A DNA stretch of 64,000 nt from Xanthomonas theicola (GCF_014236795.1 NZ_CP049017.1:1776001-1840000); one strand, 5' to 3'. Shown: positions 44,833 through 55,970, counted from the first letter of the stretch. Numbers and translations: made by a program. The notes: generated by a model from the letters alone, not told the origin.

Positions 44833-44963
44833 GCCGGGCGCCGCACGCTGGCTGAACGGACGCCGGCGCGGCCGGTGTGGCGGCGCGTTGCAGAAAGCTT
44901 GCAGACATGCAACACAGAGCATCCTGCGCGCATCTTCCGAACGCCACGTCGAAAAGGTGCAGC

Positions 44964-46772
44964 ATGGAGATCCGCCGTCCCCTGCCGTCACCGAAGTTGG
45001 CGCTGGCGCTGGCCACCGCGGCAAGCGTGCTGGCGCTGAGTGCGTGCCAACGGCAACCGTCGCCCGCCCCGACCGCGACCGCGGCGACCGCCGCCGCCCC
45101 CGCGCCCGCTCCCTATGTGCCGCCCAGCGCCGAGCAGCTGTACAAGCTGGTGGCGCCGATCGCGCTGTTCCCCGACAAGCTGCTCGCGCAGACGCTGGCC
45201 GCCTCGGTGTATCCCAATCAGGTCAGCGATGCCCAGGGCTGGCTGCGCAGCAACAGCGGCCTGGCCGCGGCCGACCGCCTGCAGGCGGCGGCGCAACCAT
45301 GGGATCCCAGCGTCAAGGCGCTGACCGCGTTTCCCGACGTGATCGACCAGCTGGCCGGCAACGGCGACTGGACCCGCGCGCTCGGCGACGCCTACGCGCA
45401 CGACCCCAACGAGGTCCTCGACGCGATCCAGGTCATGCGCGGTCGCGCGCAGGCGCAGGGCCATCTGCGCAACACGCCGCAGCAACGGGTGCAGGTGGTG
45501 CGGCGTACGGTGGTGGAGCCGGTTTATGCGGACGAGCGGATCCCGCCGCCGAGCCAGACCATCGTCATCGAGCCGGCGCAGCCGGATGTGGTCTACGTGC
45601 CGCGCTACGACCCGGAGGTGGTGTACGGCGCCCCGGTCGACGTCTACCGCGAGTACCGCTACCACCCGCGGTACTACAGCGAGGGCGACCTGGTGACCGC
45701 CGGGATCATTTCCTTCGGCGTCGGCGTACTGGTCGGCGACGCGCTGGAGCACCACCACCATGGCCCGCTGGGCTGGCTGGAACCGGAACCGGCCTGGCAC
45801 CGCTGGGGCTGGAACAGCTGGGGCATGAACTGGAACGCGCCGCCCTCGGCGCCGCACTACGTGGTCTACCAGAACCGCGTCTACGCGCCGCGTACCACCA
45901 TCGTCAACAACATCACCAACAACCGGATCGACGCGCGCAGCTTCGTGCGCAACGACAACCGCAGCGTTCCGCAGCAGGCGGCGTTGGCGGCGATGCCAGC
46001 GGCGGCGGCGGCCGCGGCGCTGGCGCCGCACATGGCCCAGAACCCGCACGGCCCCGCGCCGCAGTTCGCACCGGCGGCGGCGGCGGCGCCACGCCGCGCG
46101 GTCGACTATGCACAGCTGTCCACGCCGCATTTCAACGAACGGATGCTGCAGCCGGGCCGTCCGGTCGCGGCGAACGTGGCGCAGCGGCCGCCGCTGTCCG
46201 GGCTGGGCGGCCCGACCGCCGCCGGCGTCGCGCGCGATGCGCGCGCGCAGCCTGCATTCGCGCAATCGCCGCACGCACCGATGCCGATGTCCGCAACCGA
46301 TCCCCGCCACGCCATGCCGATGGCCAACGCCGCCGCAGCGCAACGGCGCGACCTGCCGCAGGCGCCGCACGCCAACGCGCCGATGCCGATGGGGAACATG
46401 CAGATGGCGCATGCAGCGCCGGCGCGCGCGATGTCCATGCCGGCGCCGCAACGGGAGGATCCACGTGCGCAGCAGGCCCGATTCGCCCAGCCCGAGCCGC
46501 CGCGGCAGGCACCGCACCAGTTCGCCGCCTTCAACGCGCAAGCGCCGGCACCCGCGCACCGCGAGGCACCGATGCGGGAGTTCCCTGAGCGTGTTCAGGC
46601 CATGCCGCGACAGGAACAGCAGCGGCCACCGATGCAGGAGCAACGCATGGCCAGGGTCGCGCCGCCGCGACCGCTACCGATGCACGCAGCCGAGCCGCGT
46701 CCTGCCCCGCATCCGGCACAGGCGCACTCCGACCCGCACCATGACCACGACCACGACAAGCACAACGGCTGA
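44964..46772 (+). CDS. DUF3300 lipoprotein with long low-complexity, His-rich tail
   Basis: The 602-aa product has a lipoprotein signal (LALSAC), a DUF3300 domain at about residues 45-290 (APIALFPDKLLAQTLAASVYP; QPDVVYVPRYDPEVVYG) and a very long disordered tail rich in Ala, Pro, Met, Gln and Arg that ends HSDPHHDHDHDKHNG. DUF3300 proteins are cell-envelope lipoproteins of unknown function. The His/Asp tail could bind metal; the neighbouring gene is zupT, but that link is only suggestive. Start: ATG at 44964, which gives the signal peptide. Confidence 0.85.
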   Translation: MEIRRPLPSPKLALALATAASVLALSACQRQPSPAPTATAATAAAPAPAPYVPPSAEQLYKLVAPIALFPDKLLAQTLAASVYPNQVSDAQGWLRSNSGLAAADRLQAAAQPWDPSVKALTAFPDVIDQLAGNGDWTRALGDAYAHDPNEVLDAIQVMRGRAQAQGHLRNTPQQRVQVVRRTVVEPVYADERIPPPSQTIVIEPAQPDVVYVPRYDPEVVYGAPVDVYREYRYHPRYYSEGDLVTAGIISFGVGVLVGDALEHHHHGPLGWLEPEPAWHRWGWNSWGMNWNAPPSAPHYVVYQNRVYAPRTTIVNNITNNRIDARSFVRNDNRSVPQQAALAAMPAAAAAAALAPHMAQNPHGPAPQFAPAAAAAPRRAVDYAQLSTPHFNERMLQPGRPVAANVAQRPPLSGLGGPTAAGVARDARAQPAFAQSPHAPMPMSATDPRHAMPMANAAAAQRRDLPQAPHANAPMPMGNMQMAHAAPARAMSMPAPQREDPRAQQARFAQPEPPRQAPHQFAAFNAQAPAPAHREAPMREFPERVQAMPRQEQQRPPMQEQRMARVAPPRPLPMHAAEPRPAPHPAQAHSDPHHDHDHDKHNG

Positions 46773-46821
46773 ATCTCGCCGGCCGGGCGATCCGCAGCGG
46801 GTCGTCCGGCCGGCGCCTGGG

Positions 46822-47814
46822 TCAGCCGCCCAGGCGGTTCAGCGCCTCGGTCAGCTCGTCGGCCAGCGGCGCATTCAATAGATACGGGGTCTTGCCGCCG
46901 TCGAGGGTGAATTCCAGCGACGCGGCATGCAGGAACAGGCGCTTGAGCCCGATCTGTTCGCGCAGCCGCTTGTTGACCGCCGGATCGCCGTACTTGTCGT
47001 CGCCGGCGACCGGATGCCCCAGATGCTGGGCATGCACGCGGATCTGGTGGGTGCGGCCGGTCTCGATCCGCACCTCGCAATAGGAATGCCCGTCGCGCCG
47101 CTCCAGCACCCGGAAATGGCTCAACGAGGGCTTGCCGGCCGCGTTCACTTGCACGTGGCGCTCACCGCCCTGGCGCAGGCCGATGTGCAGCGGCGCATCC
47201 ACGCTCATCACCCCGTCGGGCATGCGCCCGACTAGCAGGGTCAGGTAGCGCTTGCTGATGCCGCGGCCCTCGACCCGGTCGTCCTCGCGCAGCAGCGCCT
47301 GCATCTCGGTCAGCACCGAGCGCTTCTTGGCGACGATCAGCAACCCGGAGGTGTCGCGGTCGAGCCGGTGCACCAGTTCCAGGGTCTGGTTGGGTCGCAA
47401 CGCGCGCAGCGTCTCGATCGCGCCGAAGCCGATCCCGCTGCCGCCGTGGCTGGCGACCCCGGAGGGCTTGTTCAGCGCCAGCAGCCGCGCGTCCTCATAC
47501 ACGATCGCCGCCTCCAGGCGGGCCATGAACCCGTCCGGCGGCGCGGTCTTCTCGCCCTCCTCGTTCAACCGTACCGGCGGGATCCGCACCTCGTCGCCCG
47601 CCTCAAGCTTGCGCTCGGCCTTGGTGCGGCCGCCGTTGACCCGGACCTGGCCGCTGCGCATCAGCTTGTAGATCAGGCTGCGCGGGGCGCCCTTGAGCTG
47701 GCCGAGCAGGAAATTGTCCACGCGCTGTCCGGCCCGGTCTTCCGGGACCTTGAGAATGCGCACCGCGCTGGTCGCGACGTCGCGCGGCTTGGGAGGGGAC
47801 GGGGGGGAAGTCAT
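46822..47814 (-). CDS. rluC: Ribosomal large-subunit pseudouridine synthase RluC
   Basis: RluC makes pseudouridines 955, 2504 and 2580 in 23S rRNA. The 330-aa protein has an N-terminal S4 RNA-binding domain (RVDNFLLGQLKGAPRSLIYKLMRSGQVRVNG) and the RluA-type catalytic motif HRLDRDTSGLL. It is divergent from rne, the conserved arrangement in Gammaproteobacteria. Confidence 0.95.
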   Translation of the reverse strand: MTSPPSPPKPRDVATSAVRILKVPEDRAGQRVDNFLLGQLKGAPRSLIYKLMRSGQVRVNGGRTKAERKLEAGDEVRIPPVRLNEEGEKTAPPDGFMARLEAAIVYEDARLLALNKPSGVASHGGSGIGFGAIETLRALRPNQTLELVHRLDRDTSGLLIVAKKRSVLTEMQALLREDDRVEGRGISKRYLTLLVGRMPDGVMSVDAPLHIGLRQGGERHVQVNAAGKPSLSHFRVLERRDGHSYCEVRIETGRTHQIRVHAQHLGHPVAGDDKYGDPAVNKRLREQIGLKRLFLHAASLEFTLDGGKTPYLLNAPLADELTEALNRLGG

Positions 47815-48205
47815 CGGGCAGTTTATTCTGTTACACTCGGGGGGCGAGATAAGGGTTTGATTTCGTTGGAAGTTAGCGCAGGGCCAGAAGCCCGGCTTGC
47901 AACGATTCCGGCACAGTGCGCGACCACCGCCCCCGGGGCGGCCATGTTAGCGGCTCACCGGCCTACCCGGCCATCGCCGGACGCCACCAGCGTCCGCGCT
48001 GAACATGCCCCGTGCGGCGTCCAGCCTGGCTGGAGTCGCCGCCGGTCCTGAACCACCTTAAAAGAAGCGCTCCCGCGGCTCGCCGTGGTGTCGTAGCGCT
48101 GGAAGCTCAAGCCTCCCTCCCCGCGCATGCGCGATGGGCGGCGAAGCGTGACCAGAAGCGAAACCCCATGGCGTTCCGCGCGGTAGCAGCGCGAGGAACG
48201 CAACA
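47815..48205 (+). promoter_or_regulatory. Long rne leader with putative promoter
   Basis: The 391-bp gap between rluC and rne holds a TACACT -10-like box (47832-47837) without a clear -35. That would give an rne leader of about 360 nt. Long structured rne leaders mediate autoregulation by RNase E in enteric bacteria, and a similar role is inferred here. No other gene was seen. Confidence 0.6.
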
Positions 48206-51200
48206 ATGAAGCGAATGCTGATCAACGCCACGCAGGCGGAAGAGCTGCGTGTGGCCATCGTGGACGGCCAGACCCTGTACGACATCGACATCGAGCAGCC
48301 GTCCAAGGAACAGAAGAAGTCCAACATCTACAAGGGCCGCATCACCCGGCTCGAACCCTCGCTCGAAGCGGCCTTCGTCGAATACGGCGGCGAGCGCCAC
48401 GGCTTCCTGCCGCTGAAGGAAATCTCCCGCGATTACTTTCAGGCCGGCGTCGACCACAACAAGGCGACGATCCGCGAGCTGCTGCGCGAGGGCCAGGAAG
48501 TGGTGGTCCAGGTGGACAAGGAAGAACGCGGCAACAAGGGCGCCGCGCTGACCACGTTCATCTCGCTGGCGGGCCGCTACATGGTGCTGATGCCGAACTC
48601 GCCCAGCGCCGGCGGCGTCTCGCGCCGGATCGAGGGCGAGGACCGCGCCGCGCTGAAGGAAGCGCTGGACAAGCTGAACATCCCCGACGACATGGGCGTG
48701 ATCATCCGCACCGCCGGCGTCGGCCGCGACGCCGAAGAGTTGCAGTGGGATCTGGACTACCTGCTGCAGGTGTGGAAGTCGATCGCCGAGGCCGCGCTGG
48801 CCAAGCCGGCGCCGTTCCTGATCTACCAGGAATCGCGGCTGATCATCCGCGCCCTGCGCGACTACCTGCGCGCCGACATCGGCGAGATCCTGGTCGATAC
48901 CGTCGAGATGTACGGCGATGCCCAGGAGTTCATGCAGCAGGTGATGCCGCAGAGCCTGCGCAAGCTCAAGCACTACACCGACGATATCCCGCTGTTCAAC
49001 CGCTTCCAGATCGAATCGCAGATCGAGGCGGCCTACGAGCGCAGCGTGCGCCTGCCGTCCGGCGGCTCGATCGTGGTCGACCAGACCGAGGCGCTGACCG
49101 CGGTGGACGTCAACTCCTCGCGCGCGACCAAGGGCAGCGACATCGAGGACACCGCGTTTCAGACCAACCTGGAGGCGGCCGAAGAGGTCGCGCGCCAGCT
49201 GCGCCTGCGCGACCTCGGCGGCCTGGTGGTCATCGACTTCATCGACATGGCCTCCAACAAGCACCAGCGCGAGGTCGAGAACCGCCTGCAGAACGCGCTC
49301 AGGTACGATCGCGCGCGGGTGCAGATCGGCCGCATCTCGCGTTTCGGCCTGCTCGAGATGAGCCGCCAGCGCCTGCGCCCGTCGCTGGGCGAGTCCAGCC
49401 AGATCGTGTGCCCGCGCTGCGACGGCCATGGCCGCATGCGCAGCGTCGAGTCGCTGTCGCTGTCGATCATCCGCGTCGCCGAAGAGCACGCGATGAAGGA
49501 GAACACCGGGCAGGTGCTGGTGCAGGCCCCGGTGGAGATCGCCAACTACCTGCTCAACGAGAAGCGCCGCGCGCTCAGCGAGATCGAGAAGCGCCACGAC
49601 GCGCCGATCGTCATCGTCGCCGACGAGCAGTTGCACACCCCGCACTACGAAGTGACCCGCCTGCGCGAGAACGAACTCGCCGAGGAAAGCGCCAAGCCCA
49701 GCTACCAGCGCAACACCCCGCGCAAGCTGCCGGTGCACACGCTGACCAAGGCGCAGCTGAACATTCCGACCGCGCCCGCCGTGACCCATGTGAAGCATTC
49801 ACAGCCGGCCCCGGTGCGCGAAGTGGTCGACGTGCCGGAACCGGTCGCCGCCCCCGCGCCGGTCCCGGCGCCCGTGCCCGTCGCCGTCCCCGCCAGCGGC
49901 GTGGTCGGCTGGCTGAAACGGATCTTCGGCGCCGGCGAAAGCCCGGCGCCGGTGCCGGCCGCGAGCGAACCGGCACAGCGGCAGCGCGCCCACGACGGCA
50001 ACCGCAACCGCAACGACCGCGGCGAGCGCAACGCGCGCCGCGACGGCAGCCGCAACGGCGGCCAGGGTGGCAACGCCGCGCGCGGCAACGGCAACGTCCG
50101 CCGCGACGAGCGCCGTCCAAGCAATGGCGGCGGCAACGTGCAGGGTGGCCAGCCGCACCTTGCGGCCAAGCCGCCGCGCAACGAGCAGGCACCGCAGCAG
50201 GCCAAGCCGCAACAGCCCAAGGCGCCGAGGCAGCAGCCGCAGAACCCGCCGCGCCAGCCCAAGCCGCAGCAGGAACCGGTACAAGCCCTGGCGCACAGCG
50301 ACAAGCCGCAGCGCCAGCCGCGTCCGGACGAGGGCGTGGCCAAGCCCGCCACGGCACCGGCGGCCGCCACTGCAGCGCAGGATGCCACCACGATCGCGGT
50401 GGCTGTCCTGGCCGGTGGTGGCGCCGCACTGAGCAGCGAGGCGCCGGCCAGCGAGGTCAACAGCAGCACCATCGCCGCACCGGTAGCCGCGCCGCAAGCG
50501 AGCGCGGCACAGGTGAGCGTCGACGAACGCGAGAGCGCAGCGGAGACCGCGCAGGCCGTCCCGGTCGGCGACAATGGCGACAATGGCGAAGCCGACGAGG
50601 CCAGTGCCGAGGCCGGTGGCCGCCGCCGGCGCGGCCGGCGCGGCGGCCGACGCCGTCGTCGCGGCAACAGCGACGCCGGCAGCGGCAGCGGCAGTGAAGC
50701 GGCGGGATTGGACGACATCGAACTGGATGCCGGCGACAGCGACGGCGAAACCACGCCGGCGCCGAGCCGCAGCCAGCCCGAGTTCGACTTCGACGACGAT
50801 GCCGTCTTGGCCGAAAGCGCCGCCGCCAAGCCGCAGCAGGCGCTGCGCGCGCCGCGGGAAAAGCGCGGGCCGCAGCCGCGCCGCGAGCGTGCGGCCGCGC
50901 AGGCGTCGGACACCGCCGTTGCGGGGGCGTTGCCGCCAACCGAAGCCAACGTCGCTCCGGCCCAAGCGACGCCGGTTGCCGCAGCCGCAGCGATCACAGC
51001 GGCTCCTGCCGTTGCCGCACCGCTGCCTGTCGCCAACGCGCCGGCAGCGCCGGTGAGGCCACCGGTCGCGGCAGCGCCGTTGCCGCCCGTCAGCGAGGCG
51101 CCGGGCGCGCGCGCCGAGGCAATGCCTGCGCCGACACCAGCGCCGCCGTCGCGCACTGAGCCGGCCACCATCGATCCGAGGCCGATCGACGCTGCCGGGC

Positions 51201-51703
51201 CGTCGGCGCCTGTCGTCGAGCAGCCCGCTCCGCTCGCCGCAGCGACGCCGGCGGCGGAAGCGGATGCCGACGCAGCACCGGTCACGCCGGCCGACGCGCC
51301 GGCGACGGTCTCCAGGTCGGCCGCCGGGCCGCAGCAGAACGCTGCAGCGGCGCCGCCGCCGCTGGCCGAGGAAAAAGCACGCGCCAAGCCGGCCTATGCG
51401 CCGATGCAGACCACGCTGCTGGACGCCCTCCCCGAGCAAGCGGCCGCCACGGTCGAACCTGGACCGGCGCCGACCCAGGCACCGGTCGCAGCGGCAGCGG
51501 TACCGAAGGACGGCAGCGAGAGCGGCCGCGCCAGCGACGCCGCACCGGCGTCCGCTGCGGCGGCCGGCGGTACCGGCCTGTTCGGCGCACCGCCCGCGCC
51601 AGCGACGAATGCACCGGTCGCCGTTGCCCAGCAGCAGCCGCACAACAAAGCAGACAGCGGCGAGAGCGACGACCACCAGAAGCACAAGGAGCGCGCAAGC
51701 TGA
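48206..51703 (+). CDS. rne: Ribonuclease E
   Basis: RNase E is the essential endonuclease of mRNA decay and rRNA/tRNA processing and the scaffold of the degradosome. The 1165-aa protein has the catalytic half (about residues 1-510) with S1 domain, 5'-sensor, the metal-binding Asp301 (VDVNSSRAT) and Asp344 (VIDFIDM), and the zinc-link CPRCDGHG near residue 402. The second half is about 650 residues of low-complexity Ala/Pro/Gln/Arg sequence with two Arg/Asn/Gly-rich RNA-binding blocks (near residues 590-650 and 810-830). This is typical of xanthomonad RNase E. A strong terminator follows. Confidence 0.97.
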   Translation: MKRMLINATQAEELRVAIVDGQTLYDIDIEQPSKEQKKSNIYKGRITRLEPSLEAAFVEYGGERHGFLPLKEISRDYFQAGVDHNKATIRELLREGQEVVVQVDKEERGNKGAALTTFISLAGRYMVLMPNSPSAGGVSRRIEGEDRAALKEALDKLNIPDDMGVIIRTAGVGRDAEELQWDLDYLLQVWKSIAEAALAKPAPFLIYQESRLIIRALRDYLRADIGEILVDTVEMYGDAQEFMQQVMPQSLRKLKHYTDDIPLFNRFQIESQIEAAYERSVRLPSGGSIVVDQTEALTAVDVNSSRATKGSDIEDTAFQTNLEAAEEVARQLRLRDLGGLVVIDFIDMASNKHQREVENRLQNALRYDRARVQIGRISRFGLLEMSRQRLRPSLGESSQIVCPRCDGHGRMRSVESLSLSIIRVAEEHAMKENTGQVLVQAPVEIANYLLNEKRRALSEIEKRHDAPIVIVADEQLHTPHYEVTRLRENELAEESAKPSYQRNTPRKLPVHTLTKAQLNIPTAPAVTHVKHSQPAPVREVVDVPEPVAAPAPVPAPVPVAVPASGVVGWLKRIFGAGESPAPVPAASEPAQRQRAHDGNRNRNDRGERNARRDGSRNGGQGGNAARGNGNVRRDERRPSNGGGNVQGGQPHLAAKPPRNEQAPQQAKPQQPKAPRQQPQNPPRQPKPQQEPVQALAHSDKPQRQPRPDEGVAKPATAPAAATAAQDATTIAVAVLAGGGAALSSEAPASEVNSSTIAAPVAAPQASAAQVSVDERESAAETAQAVPVGDNGDNGEADEASAEAGGRRRRGRRGGRRRRRGNSDAGSGSGSEAAGLDDIELDAGDSDGETTPAPSRSQPEFDFDDDAVLAESAAAKPQQALRAPREKRGPQPRRERAAAQASDTAVAGALPPTEANVAPAQATPVAAAAAITAAPAVAAPLPVANAPAAPVRPPVAAAPLPPVSEAPGARAEAMPAPTPAPPSRTEPATIDPRPIDAAGPSAPVVEQPAPLAAATPAAEADADAAPVTPADAPATVSRSAAGPQQNAAAAPPPLAEEKARAKPAYAPMQTTLLDALPEQAAATVEPGPAPTQAPVAAAAVPKDGSESGRASDAAPASAAAAGGTGLFGAPPAPATNAPVAVAQQQPHNKADSGESDDHQKHKERAS

Positions 51704-51732
51704 TCCGGCGCCCTTGCTCGCACCAAAAACAG

Positions 51733-51757
51733 AGCGGCCTTCGGGCCGCTTTTTTTG
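51733..51757 (+). terminator. Intrinsic terminator after rne
   Basis: AGCGGCC-TTCG-GGCCGCT forms a 7-bp stem with a stable tetraloop, followed by a run of seven Ts. Confidence 0.95.
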
Positions 51758-52271
51758 TTCGCTCTTGATGGAACGCGCATCGTTCCTGCACACGATGCGA
51801 AATATGGTGGGGCGCGCACGCCACGCCGGCGTCGTCGTCGACGCGACCTCGCACTGCGATGCGCCGATGGCCGCCAAGGCATCCGCGGTCCGGATACCGC
51901 TGCTGCGGGAGCAGCTTCGCACGGCGCGTCTTGTCCGCAGTGTCTTCGCGAACGAAGTGTTCCTACAGGGTGCAACGGCTTGCGTCGACCATTGCCGGGT
52001 GCAAGCGCTCGCCGCATATAAAAAAAAAAAACGTCACAACGCCCGCAACCTGCCTTACCCGAGAATTTCCTGCCGCGCGGCAGGGCCACAACGCGCCCAG
52101 CGCCACGTGGCCGACTCCATCGCAACGCTTCGTTGGATGATCGCCATCCAAATCAGCGCGAAGCTGCTCGACAGAAAGGCAAATCTACGCAGCCATATTT
52201 AATGGCACAGTAGGATTAGGGCATAGGCCGTACAGCGCCGCCGACCCGACCCAACATCCAGGCACCTGATG
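51758..52271. other. Gene-poor 514-bp region between rne and recO
   Basis: No supportable gene. It contains scattered pieces of the GGAGC-GCTTCGC intergenic repeat type around 51905-51965 and a 12-base adenine homopolymer at 52020-52031. The region is AT-richer toward recO. recO on the minus strand ends here without a clear terminator. Confidence 0.6.
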
Positions 52272-53072
52272 TCAGCGACGCGACCTGACCGACGGCGTCC
52301 CTTGGTGCACTTCCGGTTCCGCGCCAGCCGGCGCCATGGTCGCCGCCGCAGCGGCATTGCCTTGGCGCAGATCCTCCAGCATCTCCCACGACTTCAGGCC
52401 GCGCCCACCCAGGTGGTGCAGCAGCACCACGCGCATGCCGCGGCGCAGGCTGGGCAGGTCCTCCACCAGCGGCATCTCGTCGGCGGCCAGCGCCAGCAGC
52501 GCGCGGCCGGTGGCCATGCCGCTACGCTGGTCGTGGCCGCGGTCGCCGAGCAGGCGGCGAGGACCGTGTTCGGCATCCAGCACGTAGCGCGCGGCCGGGT
52601 CGATCGGCTCGCCGTCGCCGTCGTGGCGCAGGTCGAAGCCGACGCCCAGCGCATCAAGCAGGTCGCGCTCGAAGCAGCGCAACGTCCACGCCAGCGGCGC
52701 CTCGGCCGCGAGCCGCGTGCGCACCCGCGCGTAGGCCAGGTACAGATCCGGTGCAGGATCGTCGCGCGGCGCCAGGCGCAGGGTCAGTTCGTTGATGTAG
52801 AACCCGGCGAGCATACCGTCCCCGCTCAGCCGCGGCGCCGTGTCCACCGCCTCGGCGGCGCGCAGTTGGGCCAGCTCGCCGCGGCGCTGCGCGCTGAAGC
52901 GGATCGACTGCAGCGGCTGCAGCGCTGCGCGCAACGGCTGCTTCTTCGGCCCCTGCACGCCGCGCGCCAGTACGCCCAGGCGGCCGTACCGCGCGCTCAA
53001 CACTTCGACCAGCAGGCTGGTCTCGCGCCAGGGGCGCGCATGCAGGACGAAGGCGGGTTCGTGTTCTATCAA
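52272..53072 (-). CDS. recO: DNA repair protein RecO
   Basis: RecO helps RecR load RecA at single-strand gaps. The 266-aa product starts [20 protein letters not shown], the conserved OB-fold N-terminus, and has the helical C-terminal part, with a polar tail. The start codon is a TTG at 53072, immediately after a hairpin that fills the whole gap to era, so a normal ribosome site is missing. No better start is visible. It is the last gene of the lepA-lepB-DUF4845-rnc-era-recO run. Confidence 0.94.
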   Translation of the reverse strand: MIEHEPAFVLHARPWRETSLLVEVLSARYGRLGVLARGVQGPKKQPLRAALQPLQSIRFSAQRRGELAQLRAAEAVDTAPRLSGDGMLAGFYINELTLRLAPRDDPAPDLYLAYARVRTRLAAEAPLAWTLRCFERDLLDALGVGFDLRHDGDGEPIDPAARYVLDAEHGPRRLLGDRGHDQRSGMATGRALLALAADEMPLVEDLPSLRRGMRVVLLHHLGGRGLKSWEMLEDLRQGNAAAAATMAPAGAEPEVHQGTPSVRSRR

Positions 53073-53094
53073 AGCCGGGACTCGGGGCCCGGCT
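53073..53094. repeat. Hairpin filling the era-recO gap
   Basis: AGCCGGG/CCCGGCT flank ACTCGGGG, a GGGACTCGGG-type block like the one at 10044. It spans exactly from the era stop to the recO start codon. Confidence 0.7.
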
Positions 53095-53997
53095 TCATTC
53101 GCCGTACCCGAACGCCTTCAGCGCGGCCTCGTCGTCGGACCAGCCCTCGCGTACACGGACCCAGGTTTCCAGGAACACCTTGGCGCCGAACAGGCGCTCC
53201 ATCTGTTGCCGGGCCTTGCCGCCGATGTCCTTCAGGCGGGTGCCGCCCTTGCCGATCACGATCGCCTTCTGGCCCTCGCGCTCGACCCAGATCACCGCGC
53301 CGATGCGCAGCAGCGCGCCGTCCTCGGCGAAGCGTTCGATCTCCACCGTGGTCGCGTACGGCAGTTCCTCGCCGAGCTGGCGCATCAGTTGCTCGCGCAC
53401 CAGCTCGCCGGCCAGGAAGCGCTGGCTGCGGTCTGTGATCTCGTCCTCGCCGAACATCGCCGGCGCCTCCGGCACCAGCGCCAGCAGGTCGCGCACCAGC
53501 GCCTCCAGGCCCTTGCGCTTGAGCGCGGAGATCGGGTGCACCGCGGCGAAGCGGCGGCCGTCGCTGACCTGCTGCAGGAACGGCAGCAGCGCGGTCTTGT
53601 CCTTGAGCCGATCGACCTTGTTCACCACCAGCACCACCGGGATGCCGGAATCGCTGAGCACGTTGAACGCCAGCGTGTCCTCCTCGTCCCAGCGCCCGGC
53701 CTCGATCACCAGCAGGCCGGCATCCACGCCTTCCAGCGCGCCACGCGCGGCGCGGTTCATGACCCGGTTCATCGCCCGCTTCTGCTCGCGGTGCAGCCCG
53801 GGGGTGTCGACCAGCACCAGTTGCCCTTGCGGGAAACTGGCGATGCCCAGCAAGCGGTGTCGGGTGGTCTGCGGGCGATTGGAGACGATGCTGACCTTGG
53901 CCCCCACCAGGGCGTTGGTCAGGGTGGACTTGCCCACGTTGGGGCGGCCGATCACGGCCACGCTGCCATTGCGGGAAGGGGACGCTTGCTCGTTCAC
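53095..53997 (-). CDS. era: GTPase Era
   Basis: Era is a GTPase that binds 16S rRNA in 30S maturation. The 300-aa protein has the P-loop GRPNVGKST, the switch region [13 protein letters not shown] for guanine recognition and a C-terminal KH domain ([13 protein letters not shown]). The start is a GTG at 53997 that overlaps the rnc stop by four bases (GTGA). An open frame extends upstream inside rnc but without similarity. Confidence 0.96.
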   Translation of the reverse strand: MNEQASPSRNGSVAVIGRPNVGKSTLTNALVGAKVSIVSNRPQTTRHRLLGIASFPQGQLVLVDTPGLHREQKRAMNRVMNRAARGALEGVDAGLLVIEAGRWDEEDTLAFNVLSDSGIPVVLVVNKVDRLKDKTALLPFLQQVSDGRRFAAVHPISALKRKGLEALVRDLLALVPEAPAMFGEDEITDRSQRFLAGELVREQLMRQLGEELPYATTVEIERFAEDGALLRIGAVIWVEREGQKAIVIGKGGTRLKDIGGKARQQMERLFGAKVFLETWVRVREGWSDDEAALKAFGYGE

Positions 53998-54677
53998 TTG
54001 CTCGAATCCAGTTGCTCGATGGCGGCGGCGGCGGCCTGTTGTTCGGCCAGCCGCCGCGAGGTGCCCTGGCCGTCGGTGAAGAGGGCAGGCTCGGCGAGTA
54101 CGCAGCGTACCCGGAATAGCTTGGCGTGTTCGTCGCCGGTTTCGCTGATCAGTTCGTATGCCGGCAGGGTCCGCTGGCGGGCCTGCAGCCATTCCTGCAG
54201 GCGGGTCTTGGCATCCTTCTCGGCCTTGCCCACCGGCAGTGCGGCCAGCGCCGCCTCGAACCAGGGCAGGATCGCCGCACGGCAGGCCTCGAACCCGGCG
54301 TCCAGGTAGATCGCCGCGACCACCGCCTCGACCGCGTCGGCCAGGATCGAATCGCGACGATGCCCGCCGGACTTCATCTCGCCCGGCCCCAGGGTCAGCC
54401 GCTCACCCAGCTGCAGCTGGCGGCCGATGCCGGCCAGCGAGGCCTCGCGCACCAGTTCGGCGCGAGCGCGAGTCAGCGCGCCTTCGTCGGCCTTGGGCCA
54501 GCGCCGGTACAGCGCCTCGGCGATCAGCTGGTTGACGATGCTGTCGCCGAGGAATTCCAGCCGCTCGTTGTGCGGCGCGCCGGCGCTGCGATGGGTCAGC
54601 GCCTGTGCCAGCAGCTGCGGGTCGGCGAAGCGGTGACCGATGCGGTCGCCGCGCAGGATGGTTTTACTCGCCACCAC
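53994..54677 (-). CDS. rnc: Ribonuclease III
   Basis: RNase III cleaves double-stranded RNA, including rRNA precursors. The 227-aa protein has the signature [14 protein letters not shown] with metal-binding acids, [13 protein letters not shown], and a C-terminal dsRNA-binding domain. A GTG at 54677 starts the protein and overlaps the end of the DUF4845 gene. The rnc-era-recO order is conserved. Confidence 0.96.
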   Translation of the reverse strand: MVASKTILRGDRIGHRFADPQLLAQALTHRSAGAPHNERLEFLGDSIVNQLIAEALYRRWPKADEGALTRARAELVREASLAGIGRQLQLGERLTLGPGEMKSGGHRRDSILADAVEAVVAAIYLDAGFEACRAAILPWFEAALAALPVGKAEKDAKTRLQEWLQARQRTLPAYELISETGDEHAKLFRVRCVLAEPALFTDGQGTSRRLAEQQAAAAAIEQLDSSK

Positions 54678-55041
54678 GCGTCGTCAGGTCCTGGGTGATG
54701 TCGAACTTGCCGACCACGTCCAGGTTGGCGAGCAGCGGCTTGCGCACTTCGTAGGCCACATGCATCTTCCAGCCCGAATCGATGCGGTCGAACTTGACGT
54801 CGTCCGGCTGCACGCTGCCCGAGTAGCTGATGTCCAGGCGGCGGAACAGCAGCAACTTCGCCTGCGCCGGATCCATGTCGGCGCTGCCGGCCTCGGCGGC
54901 CAGTCCTTTCATTGCCGAGCGCACCGCGTAGTACTCCATGTACATCGGGAACAGCTTCATGCCGATGTAGGCGAAGAACCCGACCACCGCCAGCACCACC
55001 ACGAACGAGGTCAAGGTCATGCCGCTTTGCTTGTACTTCAT
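54664..55041 (-). CDS. DUF4845 single-pass membrane protein
   Basis: The 125-aa protein has an N-terminal membrane helix with a pilin-like look ([23 protein letters not shown]) and a short periplasmic domain. DUF4845 proteins lie between lepB and rnc in many Gamma- and Betaproteobacteria; no function is established. The ATG at 55041 is the likely start; the frame stays open toward lepB. Confidence 0.88.
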   Translation of the reverse strand: MKYKQSGMTLTSFVVVLAVVGFFAYIGMKLFPMYMEYYAVRSAMKGLAAEAGSADMDPAQAKLLLFRRLDISYSGSVQPDDVKFDRIDSGWKMHVAYEVRKPLLANLDVVGKFDITQDLTTRGGE

Positions 55042-55064
55042 TGCGCTTCCCCTTCCGCCATAAA

Positions 55065-55865
55065 TCACTGGATACCGGTCCCGATCCGCGAGGGATCGAA
55101 ACTGCCGCTGCAGAACCAGCCTTCGCAATTGAGCCAGACCAGGAACGCCTTGCCGCGCAGGTTCTCCTCGGGCAGGAAGTGGGTCTGGGTCCAGAACCGG
55201 CTGTCCTCGCTATTGTCGCGATTGTCGCCCATCACGAAATACTGGCCCGGCGGCACCACCCAGTCGCCCTGGCCGGCCGGATTGTTGCGGTCCAGCCATT
55301 CCAACTCGGTATGGGTGCGGCCCGGCAGGTACTCGGTGAGCAGCGTGGCGCCGGTCATCTCCGCGCCCTTGCCCTTGCCGACGTACTCGCCGCGGACCTG
55401 GTACTCCATCGGCGTGCCGTTGATGTACAGGGTATCGCCGTGGAAGCCAATGCGGTCGCCGGGCAGGCCGACGACGCGCTTGATCCAGTTCTCGTCCGGC
55501 TTGTGCGGCGGCTTGAACACCACCACGTCGCCGCGCCTAGGCTCGCCGGTGGGAATGAACTTGGTGTTGGTGATCGGCAGGCGGAAGCCGTAGGCGAACT
55601 TGTTGACCAGGATGAAATCGCCGATCAGCAGGTTGGGCATCATCGAGCTCGACGGAATCTTGTACGGCTCGGCGATGAAGCTGCGCAGGATCAGCACCAC
55701 CGCCAGCACCGGGAAGAACGCCCGCGAGTAATCCACGATCACCGGCTCGGTGTCCAGCAGGCCGGCGCGCGCGGCGCGGCGCTTGGCGAAGAACAGCTTG
55801 TCCAGCAACCAGATGATGCCGGTGGCGGAGGTCAGGATCACCAGCGCGATTTCAAACCATTTCAT
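55065..55865 (-). CDS. lepB: Signal peptidase I
   Basis: LepB removes signal peptides from exported proteins. The 266-aa enzyme has two N-terminal membrane helices and the catalytic Ser74 ([10 protein letters not shown]) and Lys129 ([11 protein letters not shown]), with [11 protein letters not shown] near the C-terminus. The start at 55865 gives the usual MKWFEIALV. lepA lies upstream, separated by a hairpin repeat. Confidence 0.96.
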   Translation of the reverse strand: MKWFEIALVILTSATGIIWLLDKLFFAKRRAARAGLLDTEPVIVDYSRAFFPVLAVVLILRSFIAEPYKIPSSSMMPNLLIGDFILVNKFAYGFRLPITNTKFIPTGEPRRGDVVVFKPPHKPDENWIKRVVGLPGDRIGFHGDTLYINGTPMEYQVRGEYVGKGKGAEMTGATLLTEYLPGRTHTELEWLDRNNPAGQGDWVVPPGQYFVMGDNRDNSEDSRFWTQTHFLPEENLRGKAFLVWLNCEGWFCSGSFDPSRIGTGIQ

Positions 55866-55880
55866 TCTTGTTCCTTTGGA

Positions 55881-55969
55881 ACGGGATTTGGGATTGGGGA
55901 TGAAGGGATTCGGCAGAGCGGGACATCGGACAGGCTTGCGCGCTTGCCAATCCGCAATCCCCAATCCCG
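55881..55969. repeat. Intergenic inverted repeat of GGGATTTGGGATTGGGGAT type
   Basis: The arms CGGGATTTGGGATTGGGGAT (55882-55901) and ATCCGCAATCCCCAATCCCG (55950-55969) are nearly perfect inverted copies. It lies in the lepA-lepB gap and is related in style to the 10044 and 53073 hairpins. Confidence 0.75.
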
Positions 55970-55970
55970 G

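Noticed and set aside
52020..52031. 12-base adenine tract as a terminator or phase-variable repeat
   Set aside because: No stem precedes it on either strand and it is not inside or at the promoter of a gene I can support.
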